Notes: generated from the letters alone by a model not told the origin. Positions 24,677-34,171 are shown, numbered from the stretch's first letter. The stretch is 34,260 bases of DNA from Pseudomonas putida (GCF_022627325.1 NZ_JAETZZ010000022.1:1-34260), one strand, 5' to 3'. A program made the numbers and translations.

Positions 24677-24947
24677 ATGAAAGTCGCTGAGCTGACTCAG
24701 TTGCTGCAAGCGTCCGACCATGAGATGAAAGTGCTGATGACACGCTCGGATACGGGCCTGGAGAACGTTGTCGCTTGCTATGACGATCTGGTTTGCCGAG
24801 GGCGGGTATGCAAGTGCTATCGATCTCGAATACCAGGAGAATGTCATTCTGACCCTTGCATCAGCCTTTAGATGCCTCGTGTACGCTGAGCGCAGGTTAT
24901 GTACCTATCGCCAATCTGGACTCGAAGAGGCCGGCTTGATCTTCTAA
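24677..24947 (+). pseudogene. Small protein gene with a frameshift
   Basis: From ATG 24677 the frame reads MKVAELTQLLQASDHEMKVL then MTRSDTGLENVVACYDDLV. Around 24790 the coding signal moves one base forward and continues as FAEGGYASAIDLEYQENVIL, LASAFRCLVYAERRLCTYRQ and ends at TAA 24947. Together the two halves would make a protein of about 90 residues. In the first frame the sequence after the shift turns cysteine-rich and unnatural. I infer one frameshift in an island gene. The family is not known to me. Confidence 0.5.
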
Positions 24948-25138
24948 AATTGTGGGGCTCGGGCAAAAGCTTGATACGGCCAAGAGCACAAATGTACTCC
25001 TTTGGGAAATTGCTTGCCACCGAGGTGGGCGGGGAGTGCGGGCAGCCCTTCCGTTGCCACTATAGTGCTATTAACATCAGCGGATAGCTCCATATCATTG
25101 ATCCAAACCAGATCGGCCGGTTGCCAAGGACTGCCCTC

Positions 25139-27292
25139 ATGCTGCTAAACGTGTCGTTGTGTGATGTCTCCAGCTACTCCCCAGTCGCTCCAGTGGTGCT
25201 TGGGCCACTGAAGAAGATAAACCTCATCTACGGCCAAAATGGGGCGGGGAAATCAACGATCGGTAACTATCTGCAGACCCTGGATCATCCGTCGTTCGGT
25301 CGCTGCAGCATTTCAGAGCAAGCCGTAGAGCCTGATATCTGCGTTTACAACCAAGTCTTCATCGAGAAGAATTTTCATGGGGGTAGTCAGCCAGGTGTAT
25401 TCACTCTCAACGAAGACAACGTTGAGGCTGAGAAATTACTCAGGGAGGCTGAGGCCGCGATTCAAGCATTGGAAGCCGACTACCAAGCAGAAATGACGGT
25501 AGGGAAGGAGTCCAAAGCCGCGCAAGAGGCCTTGGAGCAATCCTTTAAGGACGGAATCTGGGCCCTGCGTAAGCAGGTAGAGTCGACGGCGCTCGCCTAC
25601 TGTCTGCAGGGCGTCCACACCAAGGATCGCATGCTTGATAAGGTCACTAGTCTGGCGTTTTCGGAGACCCCAGACACCTTTGAGTTACTAGCAAATGAGG
25701 CGAATGAGCTGGTCAAGGCTAATGACCAGCCCATCCCCTCCATCCAGAGCGTTTCCTTCTGGGCGAATGTGGTCGAGCAGGATCCACTGCTCCAGGAGCA
25801 GATCATCGCTTCGGACGAGTCCTACCTCTCAGGCCTGATACTTGCCTTGGGTAACTCCGACTGGGTGAAGCAATCTTTCGGCTACCTCGAACTAAACGCC
25901 GAGCAATGCCCGCTCTGCCAGCAAAGCCTGCCCAAAGATTTCTACGACGACATCAAAAAGGTGTTTGACAAGACCTATGAGGAACGGCTCGGCCGGCTGC
26001 AAAAGCTACGGTTGCAGTACAGTTCCGGAATGCAGACACTGGTCGCCCAAATTGATGGCGCAGAGTACCCCACTCCAAAACTGGCTCAGCTGACTGCCGA
26101 CCTCAAAGCGCTACTGATCAATAACCTCTCCTTGCTCGATAACAAGGTTACGAACCCATCCATCGTGGTCACGCTCTCCTCAAGCGACGAACTGATCGGA
26201 GGCATCAATCAGCTGATTGAGGTGGAGCAGGTTCGTATCAACGCTTTCAACGACAAGCTTCGTGAGAAGGGTCGGCACCTAGCAATGATCACCGAGCGTT
26301 TTTGGTACTGCTATCGAGACGCTTGCGATGAGCTGATGCGAGACACGCTGCCAAAAATTGAGGAGTTCAGAGAGCTTCGCAACAAGAAGCGCGAAAGCGT
26401 GCAAGCCATGCGTGACGAAATCGTCGAGCTTCGTAAGAAGAAAGCTGAGTACACCTCGCAAACCACCAACGTTGATCAGGCTGTCGAGAACATCAATCGT
26501 TGGCTGGGACTGTTGGGGTTGCAAGGCTTCAAATTGGTAAAAGAGGAGGGGCCTATCCCTCATTACCGACTGGAGAGGGCGGGGGCGAGGGAGAAGGTTT
26601 TCGACACGCTCAGTGAGGGGGAAAAGACACTGATCTCGTTCCTCTACTTCCTTGAGGTGTGCAACGGAGAGCTGGATTCAGCGTCGAAAAAGCTCAAAAG
26701 CCAGCGTATTGTCGTGATCGACGATCCAATTTCCAGCCTGTCCCACAATTACGTATACGATGTCGCCGCGCTCATCCGCAAGCAAGTACTTCTGCCGGCC
26801 AATCGCTTCAAGCAGGTCATCGTCATGACCCATAACCTGTTCTTCTACCATGAGCTGATCAAGCTGATAGAGGACGACCGGCGAGATAACGAAATGACCT
26901 TGTTCAAGGTTTCCAAGGCCGATTACAGTACCATCCAGCCACTTCAAAGGGGGGACATTCGGAATGACTACCATGCCTTCTGGCACACCATGAAGGACGC
27001 CCTAGAAGGGAAAGCTTCCCCAGCTCTCATCCCAAACATGATGAGAAACATATTGGAATACTACTTCGGCTTCGTGCAGCGGAAGGAAAAGCTCTGGAAG
27101 GTGATCGATGACCTGTCCGATGCGAACCCCGAGTTCCGAGCTCTCTACCGGTACATCAACCGCGAATCTCACTCTGACCCCGTCAATCTGGGTGAATTTG
27201 GCGGCATTGACCCTAGGCAATTCCTAGAGCAGTTCAAAAAAATCTTTGTCGCTACAGATTTCGAAGAGCACTACAACCTGATGATGGCCTGA
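25139..27292 (+). CDS. RloC/PrrC-like anticodon nuclease (AAA_13 ATPase with zinc hook)
   Basis: A 717-residue protein. Walker A GQNGAGKST is at residues 32-40, a CPLC zinc hook at Cys257-Cys260 between two coiled coils, then an ABC signature LSEGEKT, Walker B IVVIDDP and H-loop VIVMTHN. The C-terminal domain has Arg636-x3-Glu640 in MRNILEYYFGF and His678 in NRESHSDP, matching the Arg-Glu-His triad of PrrC and RloC anticodon nucleases in order and approximate spacing. RloC cuts a host tRNA anticodon loop upon phage or DNA-damage signals, causing abortive infection. ATG 25139 is chosen, with AAGGA eight bases upstream; TTG 25121 has none. It stands alone, as RloC does, without hsd genes. Confidence 0.85.
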   Translation: MLLNVSLCDVSSYSPVAPVVLGPLKKINLIYGQNGAGKSTIGNYLQTLDHPSFGRCSISEQAVEPDICVYNQVFIEKNFHGGSQPGVFTLNEDNVEAEKLLREAEAAIQALEADYQAEMTVGKESKAAQEALEQSFKDGIWALRKQVESTALAYCLQGVHTKDRMLDKVTSLAFSETPDTFELLANEANELVKANDQPIPSIQSVSFWANVVEQDPLLQEQIIASDESYLSGLILALGNSDWVKQSFGYLELNAEQCPLCQQSLPKDFYDDIKKVFDKTYEERLGRLQKLRLQYSSGMQTLVAQIDGAEYPTPKLAQLTADLKALLINNLSLLDNKVTNPSIVVTLSSSDELIGGINQLIEVEQVRINAFNDKLREKGRHLAMITERFWYCYRDACDELMRDTLPKIEEFRELRNKKRESVQAMRDEIVELRKKKAEYTSQTTNVDQAVENINRWLGLLGLQGFKLVKEEGPIPHYRLERAGAREKVFDTLSEGEKTLISFLYFLEVCNGELDSASKKLKSQRIVVIDDPISSLSHNYVYDVAALIRKQVLLPANRFKQVIVMTHNLFFYHELIKLIEDDRRDNEMTLFKVSKADYSTIQPLQRGDIRNDYHAFWHTMKDALEGKASPALIPNMMRNILEYYFGFVQRKEKLWKVIDDLSDANPEFRALYRYINRESHSDPVNLGEFGGIDPRQFLEQFKKIFVATDFEEHYNLMMA

Positions 27293-27527
27293 CTCCGTGG
27301 TCTTATCCCATCAGCCTTTGACGCCACGTTGGGACTACTAAAGTCTAGGGCGGATGCTTTGTCGGAGATGGCCAATTGCCTTCTCAACAGCATCAGGCCT
27401 TGCTAGTATTGCTTTCGCAGCTACCCCCAAGGATCTCTAGTACCGCCGCGCATTCAACGTGCACTGCTTCGCATACGGAGTGTGAAGGCGCTCAGCAGCC
27501 CGCTGAGGACGGATGGAGAAACTGATC

Positions 27528-27632
27528 ATGAGCAATCGTGAGAAGGTAGTGCCTGTACGGCAATACGAGCGTTTCCGCCTGGGTCGTTGGGAGACGGTGT
27601 GCAAGCATCGTCGCTCGCTCCCACAGCGGTAA
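27528..27632 (+). CDS. Very small basic protein (34 aa)
   Basis: MSNREKVVPVRQYERFRLGR then WETVCKHRRSLPQR. GGAG lies nine bases before ATG 27528. The start matches short proteins I recall from Pseudomonas islands, though I cannot name them. A CCCC-TTA-GGGG stem follows the stop. It is short enough to be chance, so confidence is limited. Confidence 0.45.
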   Translation: MSNREKVVPVRQYERFRLGRWETVCKHRRSLPQR

Positions 27633-27849
27633 CTTCTAAACCCCTTAGGGGGTGGCTGCTCCACATCCTCCTCACTTCCCCAGCCGCGGTGGTAGTTTTT
27701 CGTGATGGCCTCCCTTGGTGAGCTAGAGCTTACGGTTAGAAAATTATCGCTGGGACATAATTATTGCCGAGCATAATTCCAAATAGTCTCCCACCCCATC
27801 TGCATCCTTCAGCTTCAGTACTGCATCGGTTGTTCGGGCAGGAGCCCGC

Positions 27850-28068
27850 CTAAGGTTTTACGCTCGCCGCTACCAGTACCGCGATGCCCTGCCGCACGGC
27901 ATCAATATTGTCGTCCAGGGTGGCAAGTGCCCCATTGACGTTGTCCACAACCGTAGCTGCGCCCCTATCGCCAACCCATTTGGCCAACTCTTCGACTGCG
28001 GCACGCAATGCGTCCTGGTTATGGCTGAGACGCCCAAGGACTTCAGCAGCTGTCCGTAGCTCTTTCAT
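27850..28068 (-). CDS. Small helical hypothetical protein
   Basis: A 72-residue protein, MKELRTAAEVLGRLSHNQDA then LRAAVEELAKWVGDRGAATV and LDDNIDAVRQGIAVLVAASV. It is probably all helical. ATG 28068 has AGGA ten bases upstream; ATG 28077 is too close to it. A decayed relative lies at 22777-22974. Function unknown. It lies alone, between the RloC-like gene and the recombinase unit. Confidence 0.7.
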   Translation of the reverse strand: MKELRTAAEVLGRLSHNQDALRAAVEELAKWVGDRGAATVVDNVNGALATLDDNIDAVRQGIAVLVAASVKP

Positions 28069-28673
28069 GATTAGCATGTCCTGGTGAGGTTGGCAGTAGA
28101 CCTTGTATCACAGCTTCCGTTAGTAAAGCTGGCCTCTGATCGTTACGAAACTAGATTTCGCAACAAGCGGAGCGCGTAAGGCTAAGGATTCTTGGCTGGC
28201 TTTCAATAGACGTATTGCGCTGTTGCTGAGGTATCTGGGCATAGCGGATCCTTGCACTCCTCATGTGGTGGATCTACGCAGGATGGCCACTTGGGCACCC
28301 ACTTACTAGTGTGGGTACCCGCATTCCGATCGCAGAACGCGGTACACAATCAACTTAATTCTACTCTGGATTAAATATTTGTGTGTCCGAAGCTGGGATT
28401 TGAGGCCCATATTCTGGCCTTCCGATCCATGACGGCCACCGACGGTTCGGTGAGGCGCGGCTACAGAAACGCGCATGGCATTTCTCCAATGGCGTCAGGG
28501 TGTCGCTGCCCGCTGACTATTGTCGAAATGCGTGCAGAGAAGGGCAGGGCTACCTGTGGCATAAGCCGCCGCGTGCCGACCGCGCAGATGCAGGTTTCAT
28601 CAGTCCTGAACGATAGCATGGCACCTCGATCCGTCCAGCAACGGCGTACCTGAGCCCGAGTCCTTCGGTAGAA
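28069..28673. other. 600-base region without a gene, left of the recombinase unit
   Basis: No frame looks coding; a 90-codon plus frame at 28381-28653 has poor composition and no ribosome site. A stem ACCCAC/GTGGGT lies near 28296-28315. This region lies downstream of the four-gene recombinase unit, where the inner cargo boundary would be expected. I found no repeat that marks an att site. Confidence 0.35.
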
Positions 28674-29111
28674 TCATTTTCGTGGGTTGGAGAACGGCAC
28701 AACATTGTCGTGTTCACTGAACGGCTGTTGATAGCGACGAAGATCGCGCTGAGCCTCATCTAACGCTCTGATCAACATCAGCTCTCGGGCTAACGACTCT
28801 TTGTAGCGCTTCTCGAAGCTCCCAGCTTCGGCTTTCGCTTTTTTGGTTTTTTGCTGTGCATCCTTGACCTTCTCCTGACCAGGAGCTTGCCGCTCAGCCA
28901 TCTGCTTAGCCATCGCTTTGATATCTTGGATGAGTGGGATGAAAATATCTCTGTCCTTTCGGATACTGCTAGGCGATTTACCTGCTTCAAGCGCGACATT
29001 CTTAATGTTCATTTTAGATCCTTTGGACAAGACCACCGTGGTATCAGTGAAGATACGGTAGGCAGCGTCGTTGTAGACTTTCAGTGTCGAATGCTCTTGT
29101 TCAACTGACAT
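28674..29111 (-). CDS. Small helical transposition-associated protein (TnpC-like)
   Basis: A 145-residue protein, last gene of the recombinase unit. An HTH-like part, IKNVALEAGKSPSSIRKDRD (about 35-55), is followed by a long charged helix (KVKDAQQKTKKAKAEAGSFE and on). This pattern, VA..AG.S.S.IRKDR then coiled coil, recalls TnpC of Tn554 and the small protein of other multi-recombinase elements. It may control the orientation or choice of recombination. ATG 29111 has GGAG six bases upstream and is preferred to ATG 29129. It begins 32 bases after the stop of the third recombinase gene. Confidence 0.65.
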   Translation of the reverse strand: MSVEQEHSTLKVYNDAAYRIFTDTTVVLSKGSKMNIKNVALEAGKSPSSIRKDRDIFIPLIQDIKAMAKQMAERQAPGQEKVKDAQQKTKKAKAEAGSFEKRYKESLARELMLIRALDEAQRDLRRYQQPFSEHDNVVPFSNPRK

Positions 29112-29143
29112 GTTTTCTCTCCCTATCATGATGGAAAGTGAAA

Positions 29144-31123
29144 TTAGCCTCGCGCAATGACCCGATCACGGAAGGCCTTAAAATCTTCCAGATTCTGAAG
29201 CTCTGCCCGGTACTCAATGGTGCCAGGCTTGAGCTCTGCCAAATCAAACTCCATGATCTCGATCGTTTCGGCCATTTTCGACTCCTGTCCTACGAAACTC
29301 TTACAAGTGCTACAAGTGTCCATCTTCGCATGTGCCCGCTTATCGCATGGTAACGGAGAGGTGCACCCTCCCGCAGGGGTTTCCTGGTAAGCCGTCAATC
29401 CAAGCTTCACCTGCTGCTTTGTATCCTCCGCCGTACCGGCTAGCCAAGGCGACTGCTCTCGCATTTCCATTGCCCGGCGCCCGGCGAAGCCGTACATCTG
29501 TTCTGCTGATTTGAGCACGTCACGAATGAACACCGCAGCGTCAGCCTCTGCCTTCGCTCGCCTCAGTTCACGTGTTAGCTGAGGGTTGATGTCGCTGAAT
29601 AGGTAGTTTTTGGCAGAACACCCTTTCATGTAATAAGTCGACATGGCTTTAGTGATATGTCGGAGCAGGCGTTTAAGTGATGGGAGAGTTATTAGCCCGC
29701 TTTGACCAGCAAAAACAGCAATCGAACGTCGGAACTGGTGCGTGGTAACCCACCAAGGCTGGCCTACCTTAAACTTTTTATCATCACGCCAGTTTCGATA
29801 GGGATCAATTGTCTCCAATTCGCGGATGTCTGCTTCGGTGATGATGACGGGCGGAAGTTTGTAGTCGAGGTTTGTGCGAGAGACGCCCTCTTTCTTCGGA
29901 CTTCCAGAGAATGGCAGATTTGATGCTGCTAGGAGTAGCCAGTTTACTTGAGTGCCATCTTCAGCGTGAGACGCTACGAGCTTTTGAATGGACTGAAGTA
30001 CCTGTACAGGCTCACGTATGTCGGCAGTGGTTATCCATTTAGCGTCTGTTTTTTCACTTTCGAGCTTGGTTGATGTCCCACACACGTAAAGGGCTTCGTC
30101 GTTCCAGCCCTGAATGGATTCCAGGCAGTCGACTGGAAGGTTATAAGCTTCGCTATCCCGCATGAGAGTGAATAAGTGAATTAAGCATTTTGCACAATAC
30201 TGTACAAGTGATAGGAAGCGTATTGCGCACATTGTAACTTTCCAGTTGTATTTTTTGGCGAGTTTTGTCAGGTTGTATTTCTCGATGGATTTCCAAAAGA
30301 CAACCGTTTCTTCGTCGTCAGTTGTTCTCGTCTCCAAGGAACGTTTAGAATACTCATCATCATACTTGTAGCGAGTTTGCTCGCATCTCCCAAAAAACCT
30401 ATCTTCGATAGTTTTTTCAATGTATCCGTGAATTGCATCTTTGTTCTTCAGGTAGTCGTGGAGACATTCTTTGTACTGCTTGTATTTAGCCCAGAGAATT
30501 CTGCTGGGGATTACGGGGTGCTGTTTGCCTTCGTTGCGAGAGTCGCGAGTGATTTTTGTAAGAAGCGGAAGTATAGTGCCATCGATTGCGAATCCCCTAT
30601 CTGTGCTATTGATGCTGACAAGTGTTCTGACTAAGGCAAGTAGTTGTTTGTTGTAAGAGGTTGGTATAAATTTCAGCATTTCCTCAAAAAGTTTTTTGGA
30701 GGAAAATATTTCCTGAATTGTAATGTTGCATTCGTTGCTATATGAGTTTACGTGATAAAGCGCTACCATCGTTGATTGCATAGTGGTTAAGCGCATAGTT
30801 TTGCCGGTTTTAGATTTGGCAGAAAACATTTTGATAGAGAAAATTCGTTTGCAAGTTATAACGTTCTCGGCGCTGAATTTTCCCTCTTGCCTAAATGGCA
30901 GAAAATCAAAATAAGGATTGTCCTTGACGCTATATGCGAAAGCAGGAAGGAACCACTGATCATCATCAAACGCTGAGATGATGGATCCTTCCATTGAGCG
31001 CGACATCACCAGCCCCGGGCATATCCTAGATAGCGCCATGCCATAGTAAGCATCGGTGTCCAAGTGAGCCTTTTTGAGAGGGAAGGCGGTGCTGATCATG
31101 GAGGTATTTCGTTTAGCTATCAT
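29144..31123 (-). CDS. Large tyrosine recombinase family protein (third of unit)
   Basis: A 659-residue protein. The C-terminal half carries all tyrosine-recombinase residues: Arg322 in FTLMRDSEAYNL, His462-x2-Arg465 in THQFRRS, His489 in LLRHITKA and Tyr498, at the normal nine-residue spacing. A Cys/His cluster near the C-terminus (CDKRAHAKMDTCSTCKSF) may bind zinc. The N-terminal 300 residues are family-specific. Its ATG overlaps the stop of the preceding gene (ATGA), so the subunits are coupled. Length and partners differ from simple phage integrases; the layout resembles Tn554-like or gamma-mobile-trio elements. Base composition is AT-richer than the left part of the window. Confidence 0.8.
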   Translation of the reverse strand: MIAKRNTSMISTAFPLKKAHLDTDAYYGMALSRICPGLVMSRSMEGSIISAFDDDQWFLPAFAYSVKDNPYFDFLPFRQEGKFSAENVITCKRIFSIKMFSAKSKTGKTMRLTTMQSTMVALYHVNSYSNECNITIQEIFSSKKLFEEMLKFIPTSYNKQLLALVRTLVSINSTDRGFAIDGTILPLLTKITRDSRNEGKQHPVIPSRILWAKYKQYKECLHDYLKNKDAIHGYIEKTIEDRFFGRCEQTRYKYDDEYSKRSLETRTTDDEETVVFWKSIEKYNLTKLAKKYNWKVTMCAIRFLSLVQYCAKCLIHLFTLMRDSEAYNLPVDCLESIQGWNDEALYVCGTSTKLESEKTDAKWITTADIREPVQVLQSIQKLVASHAEDGTQVNWLLLAASNLPFSGSPKKEGVSRTNLDYKLPPVIITEADIRELETIDPYRNWRDDKKFKVGQPWWVTTHQFRRSIAVFAGQSGLITLPSLKRLLRHITKAMSTYYMKGCSAKNYLFSDINPQLTRELRRAKAEADAAVFIRDVLKSAEQMYGFAGRRAMEMREQSPWLAGTAEDTKQQVKLGLTAYQETPAGGCTSPLPCDKRAHAKMDTCSTCKSFVGQESKMAETIEIMEFDLAELKPGTIEYRAELQNLEDFKAFRDRVIARG

Positions 31124-33015
31124 TTCATCACCTTCAACTGAACCATGCGATGGTAGAAGCGCTTCCAGTAATCAGAGAGCTTGAACTCATTACTGATCTC
31201 TGCGCGGATTTGATTAACTAATTGTGATAAGTCAGGACGCTGATCAAGAAGTTCTGAAATGATACGATCAATCTGCGCGACAGCTGCGCCATGAACATTG
31301 TCGAAATGACTTTTATCAGTGCAGGAATTCAGATACTCCAAAATGACGAAGCGCATACTCAGAAGCTTGCGAATAGCAGGCTCAGTAGCATGGGTTCTAA
31401 ATTGGCTACAGAATATGCAACCTTCAAAATTCTTGCAGTTTGGCTCATAGTCAGGAGGCGGAGAGATCGCTTCCGAACGACTGGAGGTGTCTGCACAGTC
31501 ACCAGCTGGAGTTTCTTCTCCGGAATAGTCATTTAACAGATCCACCAACCGCTTCAGCATTGTTGTAATTTCAGATATAGCGGTGATTTCATTGGCTTGA
31601 GCATAGCTCTTGAGAACAGTTCTTTCACTGTTCTGCAGTAGAGACGAAACGACTTGGACAGAATGGCCATGGGTGAGCAAGTAATTGCTTTTGTATTTCC
31701 TAAGCTTCTGGTAGCTCAAGCCTTTAAAGTCAGGAAGCAAGAGACGTTTGATTCTGTCGTTAAGTTTTGAAATCTCCCCTAATGCTAGCTGGCCTCCTAT
31801 GGATTGTTCGTAAATGGTCATGCCGATAAATAGATGTTTTTCATTTTGTCCGTTGTCGATAAATTTACGCAGCTGTATGAATTTGTCAAAGTTCTTGGTG
31901 AAGGATTTTTTTATGGAGAATTTCACCTCTCCTCCTCCGGCTCGCATCTTAATTCCGGTAAATCCTTTTTCCCCGGAGTCAAACACTTCATAGCTTTCAT
32001 TGAAGTGAAGGTCTCTCAAGGGTTGTTCGTTAATGCCGCTGTTAGCTACAAATAAAGGCACAAATGAGTCGTGTGCAATTTTAGCGAGCTTCATTCGTTT
32101 GTCGTGCCGATTATCATTGTTGGCGTTGTACAATACGGTGTTTGCAGTTGCGAGGTCGGCTAGTACAGCATATCGAGGGCGGCAGCTAAGACTTTCTGCT
32201 TCCTGACTCATGCGTATTGTGCCGTTTTCATAATTCCAGCAAATGTTCGATTGAACTTTCGGCTTTTCTGAAAGTACTATTTTGCTTATAAATGGGTATT
32301 CCGCTGGAAGTAGCCAAAGATATTCGGACATGAACGGAATTCTAGCTGGGAATTTTTTGAACTTCAGTACAAAATCAGTTAGGCCGTCGAATAGATACTG
32401 ACAAGGCGTAAGGTACGCTTCTATTTCACTTTGCAAAGGTGGTTGGGTGGGCTTAGATCTGCCCCCTTTATTAGAGATGATTGGGAGATCATCTCGGAAA
32501 TTAAATGCAGTACCTGGGAAGAAAACAAATCCACTGTTTAGCGCCATTGACTGATGATTGCTCGCAGTCAGTGTTGATTTTTGCTTAGTACTGATCTGCT
32601 GAAGCAAATTTTGCGTATAGGCTTGCAAGGCCTGATGATAGTTCTCCGGGGATTTCAGAAAATCCTCAAAGCCACAAGAGTCCGCCCAATCAAAGATTCC
32701 GGTAATTTTGGTAGCGTTGGCGAAGACGGTGTTGGCAGAGTTGCGGGTGTAACATAGCGTAACCTGCTGCACGACCCAGGCACGCACAGCGTTTTTACGC
32801 TCTGAACGCAGCGTATGAAGATCTACTTTCTTGGTCAATGCTCGGGTAATTTTGGTACGAGTTTGGTAGCAAAGCGCACCTATATCGACTTTGCGTTCCT
32901 TTGTGCATTTTAAAATAAGGCCTTCGATAGGGGTGTCAGCGATTGTCTGCTGGCACTCATCCAGTTCAAGGTTCTGTATGTCGACTTGATAAATATCACG
33001 ATCGAATACCCTCAT
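31120..33015 (-). CDS. Degenerate tyrosine recombinase family protein (second of unit)
   Basis: A 631-residue protein between two intact recombinases. The C-terminal part aligns with the recombinase core but lacks key residues: box I reads ANSGINEQPLRDL, with Asn329 in the Arg position; box II QKLRKYKSNYLL keeps the Arg but has Gln for His; the last box LLQNSERTVLKSYA keeps the Tyr but has Asn for His. A Cys pair (CKNFEGCIFC) lies near the C-terminus. Catalysis by itself is unlikely; a structural or DNA-binding role in a mixed recombinase complex is more likely. It overlaps the first gene by 20 bases and the third by four. Confidence 0.75.
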   Translation of the reverse strand: MRVFDRDIYQVDIQNLELDECQQTIADTPIEGLILKCTKERKVDIGALCYQTRTKITRALTKKVDLHTLRSERKNAVRAWVVQQVTLCYTRNSANTVFANATKITGIFDWADSCGFEDFLKSPENYHQALQAYTQNLLQQISTKQKSTLTASNHQSMALNSGFVFFPGTAFNFRDDLPIISNKGGRSKPTQPPLQSEIEAYLTPCQYLFDGLTDFVLKFKKFPARIPFMSEYLWLLPAEYPFISKIVLSEKPKVQSNICWNYENGTIRMSQEAESLSCRPRYAVLADLATANTVLYNANNDNRHDKRMKLAKIAHDSFVPLFVANSGINEQPLRDLHFNESYEVFDSGEKGFTGIKMRAGGGEVKFSIKKSFTKNFDKFIQLRKFIDNGQNEKHLFIGMTIYEQSIGGQLALGEISKLNDRIKRLLLPDFKGLSYQKLRKYKSNYLLTHGHSVQVVSSLLQNSERTVLKSYAQANEITAISEITTMLKRLVDLLNDYSGEETPAGDCADTSSRSEAISPPPDYEPNCKNFEGCIFCSQFRTHATEPAIRKLLSMRFVILEYLNSCTDKSHFDNVHGAAVAQIDRIISELLDQRPDLSQLVNQIRAEISNEFKLSDYWKRFYHRMVQLKVMK

Positions 33016-34133
33016 GTCGTCTCATTTCCGTCGTAATAACGCCCTCGAGATGAAGTTCAAACTCCGATTGGGCGTTGGCAACCAGAGGATGATCAGACCT
33101 AAACCTCAAGTAGCGCATGGATACGTCAACGCTGCTGTGGTTTAGTCTTCTCCTAACCAAATCCAGCAGCGCGAGTTGCGACATCTCACCCTTTTCTACT
33201 AGTTTCATATTGTCCTCGATTAAGTTCATGCCAAATGTGGCGCGTAGGTCGTGGAACCGATATTTGAACATTTGTTTTTCCTTGGCGAGCTCTTGAAATA
33301 TTTTGGTGATAAACTGGCGGATTGCGGATCCTCGCTCGTTGGAATACCCGAAAAGCTCGCTGTCTTCTTCTGCTACATAATACGGCTTGCCTGTTCTGGT
33401 TAAGAAAACGTATTGGTCACTGATATTGCTGATCGGTGATTTCATAACTCTGTCCTTGTGCCGTTTAGAGTTCAAATAAATCGTGAGTCGATAGTGCAGC
33501 CAGGCAGGCATCAGTACGTTTTGTTCCTTGCCCCCTTTTGCCCCCACATTCGTTAGTCCTCCTATGGTAATCGCGTAAAGCGCATTCCGATTTTCATCCT
33601 CTGGTGAGCCTACGTCTTGTCGAATACAATGAAAGCGCAGGTTCAGGATAGACTGGATTCTCATCCCTGTTGTCAAAGCAACGATATGAATTAGCAGCAT
33701 TTCAGGATTTTGCAGTCGCAACAATGCAGCTATCAGTGCCTCTTGGCTCTCTCGACTGATTGGGTATAGCTTTCCTCCATCTTCAATGTAGTCGCCCATT
33801 GGTATTCCGGCGACCCTTCTAAAGGTTAGATCAGTACAAATGATTTCTCGGGACTGCCGAAAGCCATGGCGGTCGTCGTACGAGACATATTTTGTTGTGC
33901 TAACCCACATTGCCTGCTGAGGCTTGAATCGTCCGGTGTTTACCATCCAGCGATAGAAGCCAACCATGCTGGTGATTTTTCGGTTGGCTGTACCTCTCCC
34001 TAGCCTCTCACCACTCCCCGTCGTACCGCTCCGAGCCTTACGTTGAACCGCTTTTTTCATCTGGGCTTGGTAGTAGTAGGTCGGCCGACTGTATGACTCT
34101 CCCTCGAAATTTAGATAGTCCCTCCCGCCTTCC
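32996..34133 (-). CDS. Tyrosine recombinase, N-terminus removed by IS66 (first of unit)
   Basis: The catalytic domain is intact: Arg in TTGMRIQSIL, His and Arg in HDLRATFG, His in LNHSSVDVSM and the Tyr of RYLRF, nine residues after that His. An ATG at 34060 gives 354 residues, but the same frame stays open upstream (NFEGESYSRPTYYYQAQ) right to the IS66 repeat at 34134. The retained part begins near the middle of the core-binding domain (NRKITSMVGFYRWM normally follows about 60-80 residues). The protein has therefore lost its N-terminus and probably its natural promoter. This would be the integrase that acts on the island's attachment site, so mobility is probably reduced or lost. Confidence 0.8.
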
Positions 34134-34171
34134 GTAAGCGGCCAGCCAACACACCTTCAGAATCCCAGCAT

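Noticed and set aside
28381..28653. Plus-strand frame of 90 codons left of the recombinase unit
   Set aside because: No ribosome site, no similarity to known families, and high Arg/Ser content typical of GC-rich chance frames.
28674..34133. Firm naming of the recombinase unit as a gamma-mobile-trio or Tn554 element
   Set aside because: Gene number and sizes do not match either exactly from memory, and no profile search could be run; kept as a resemblance only.
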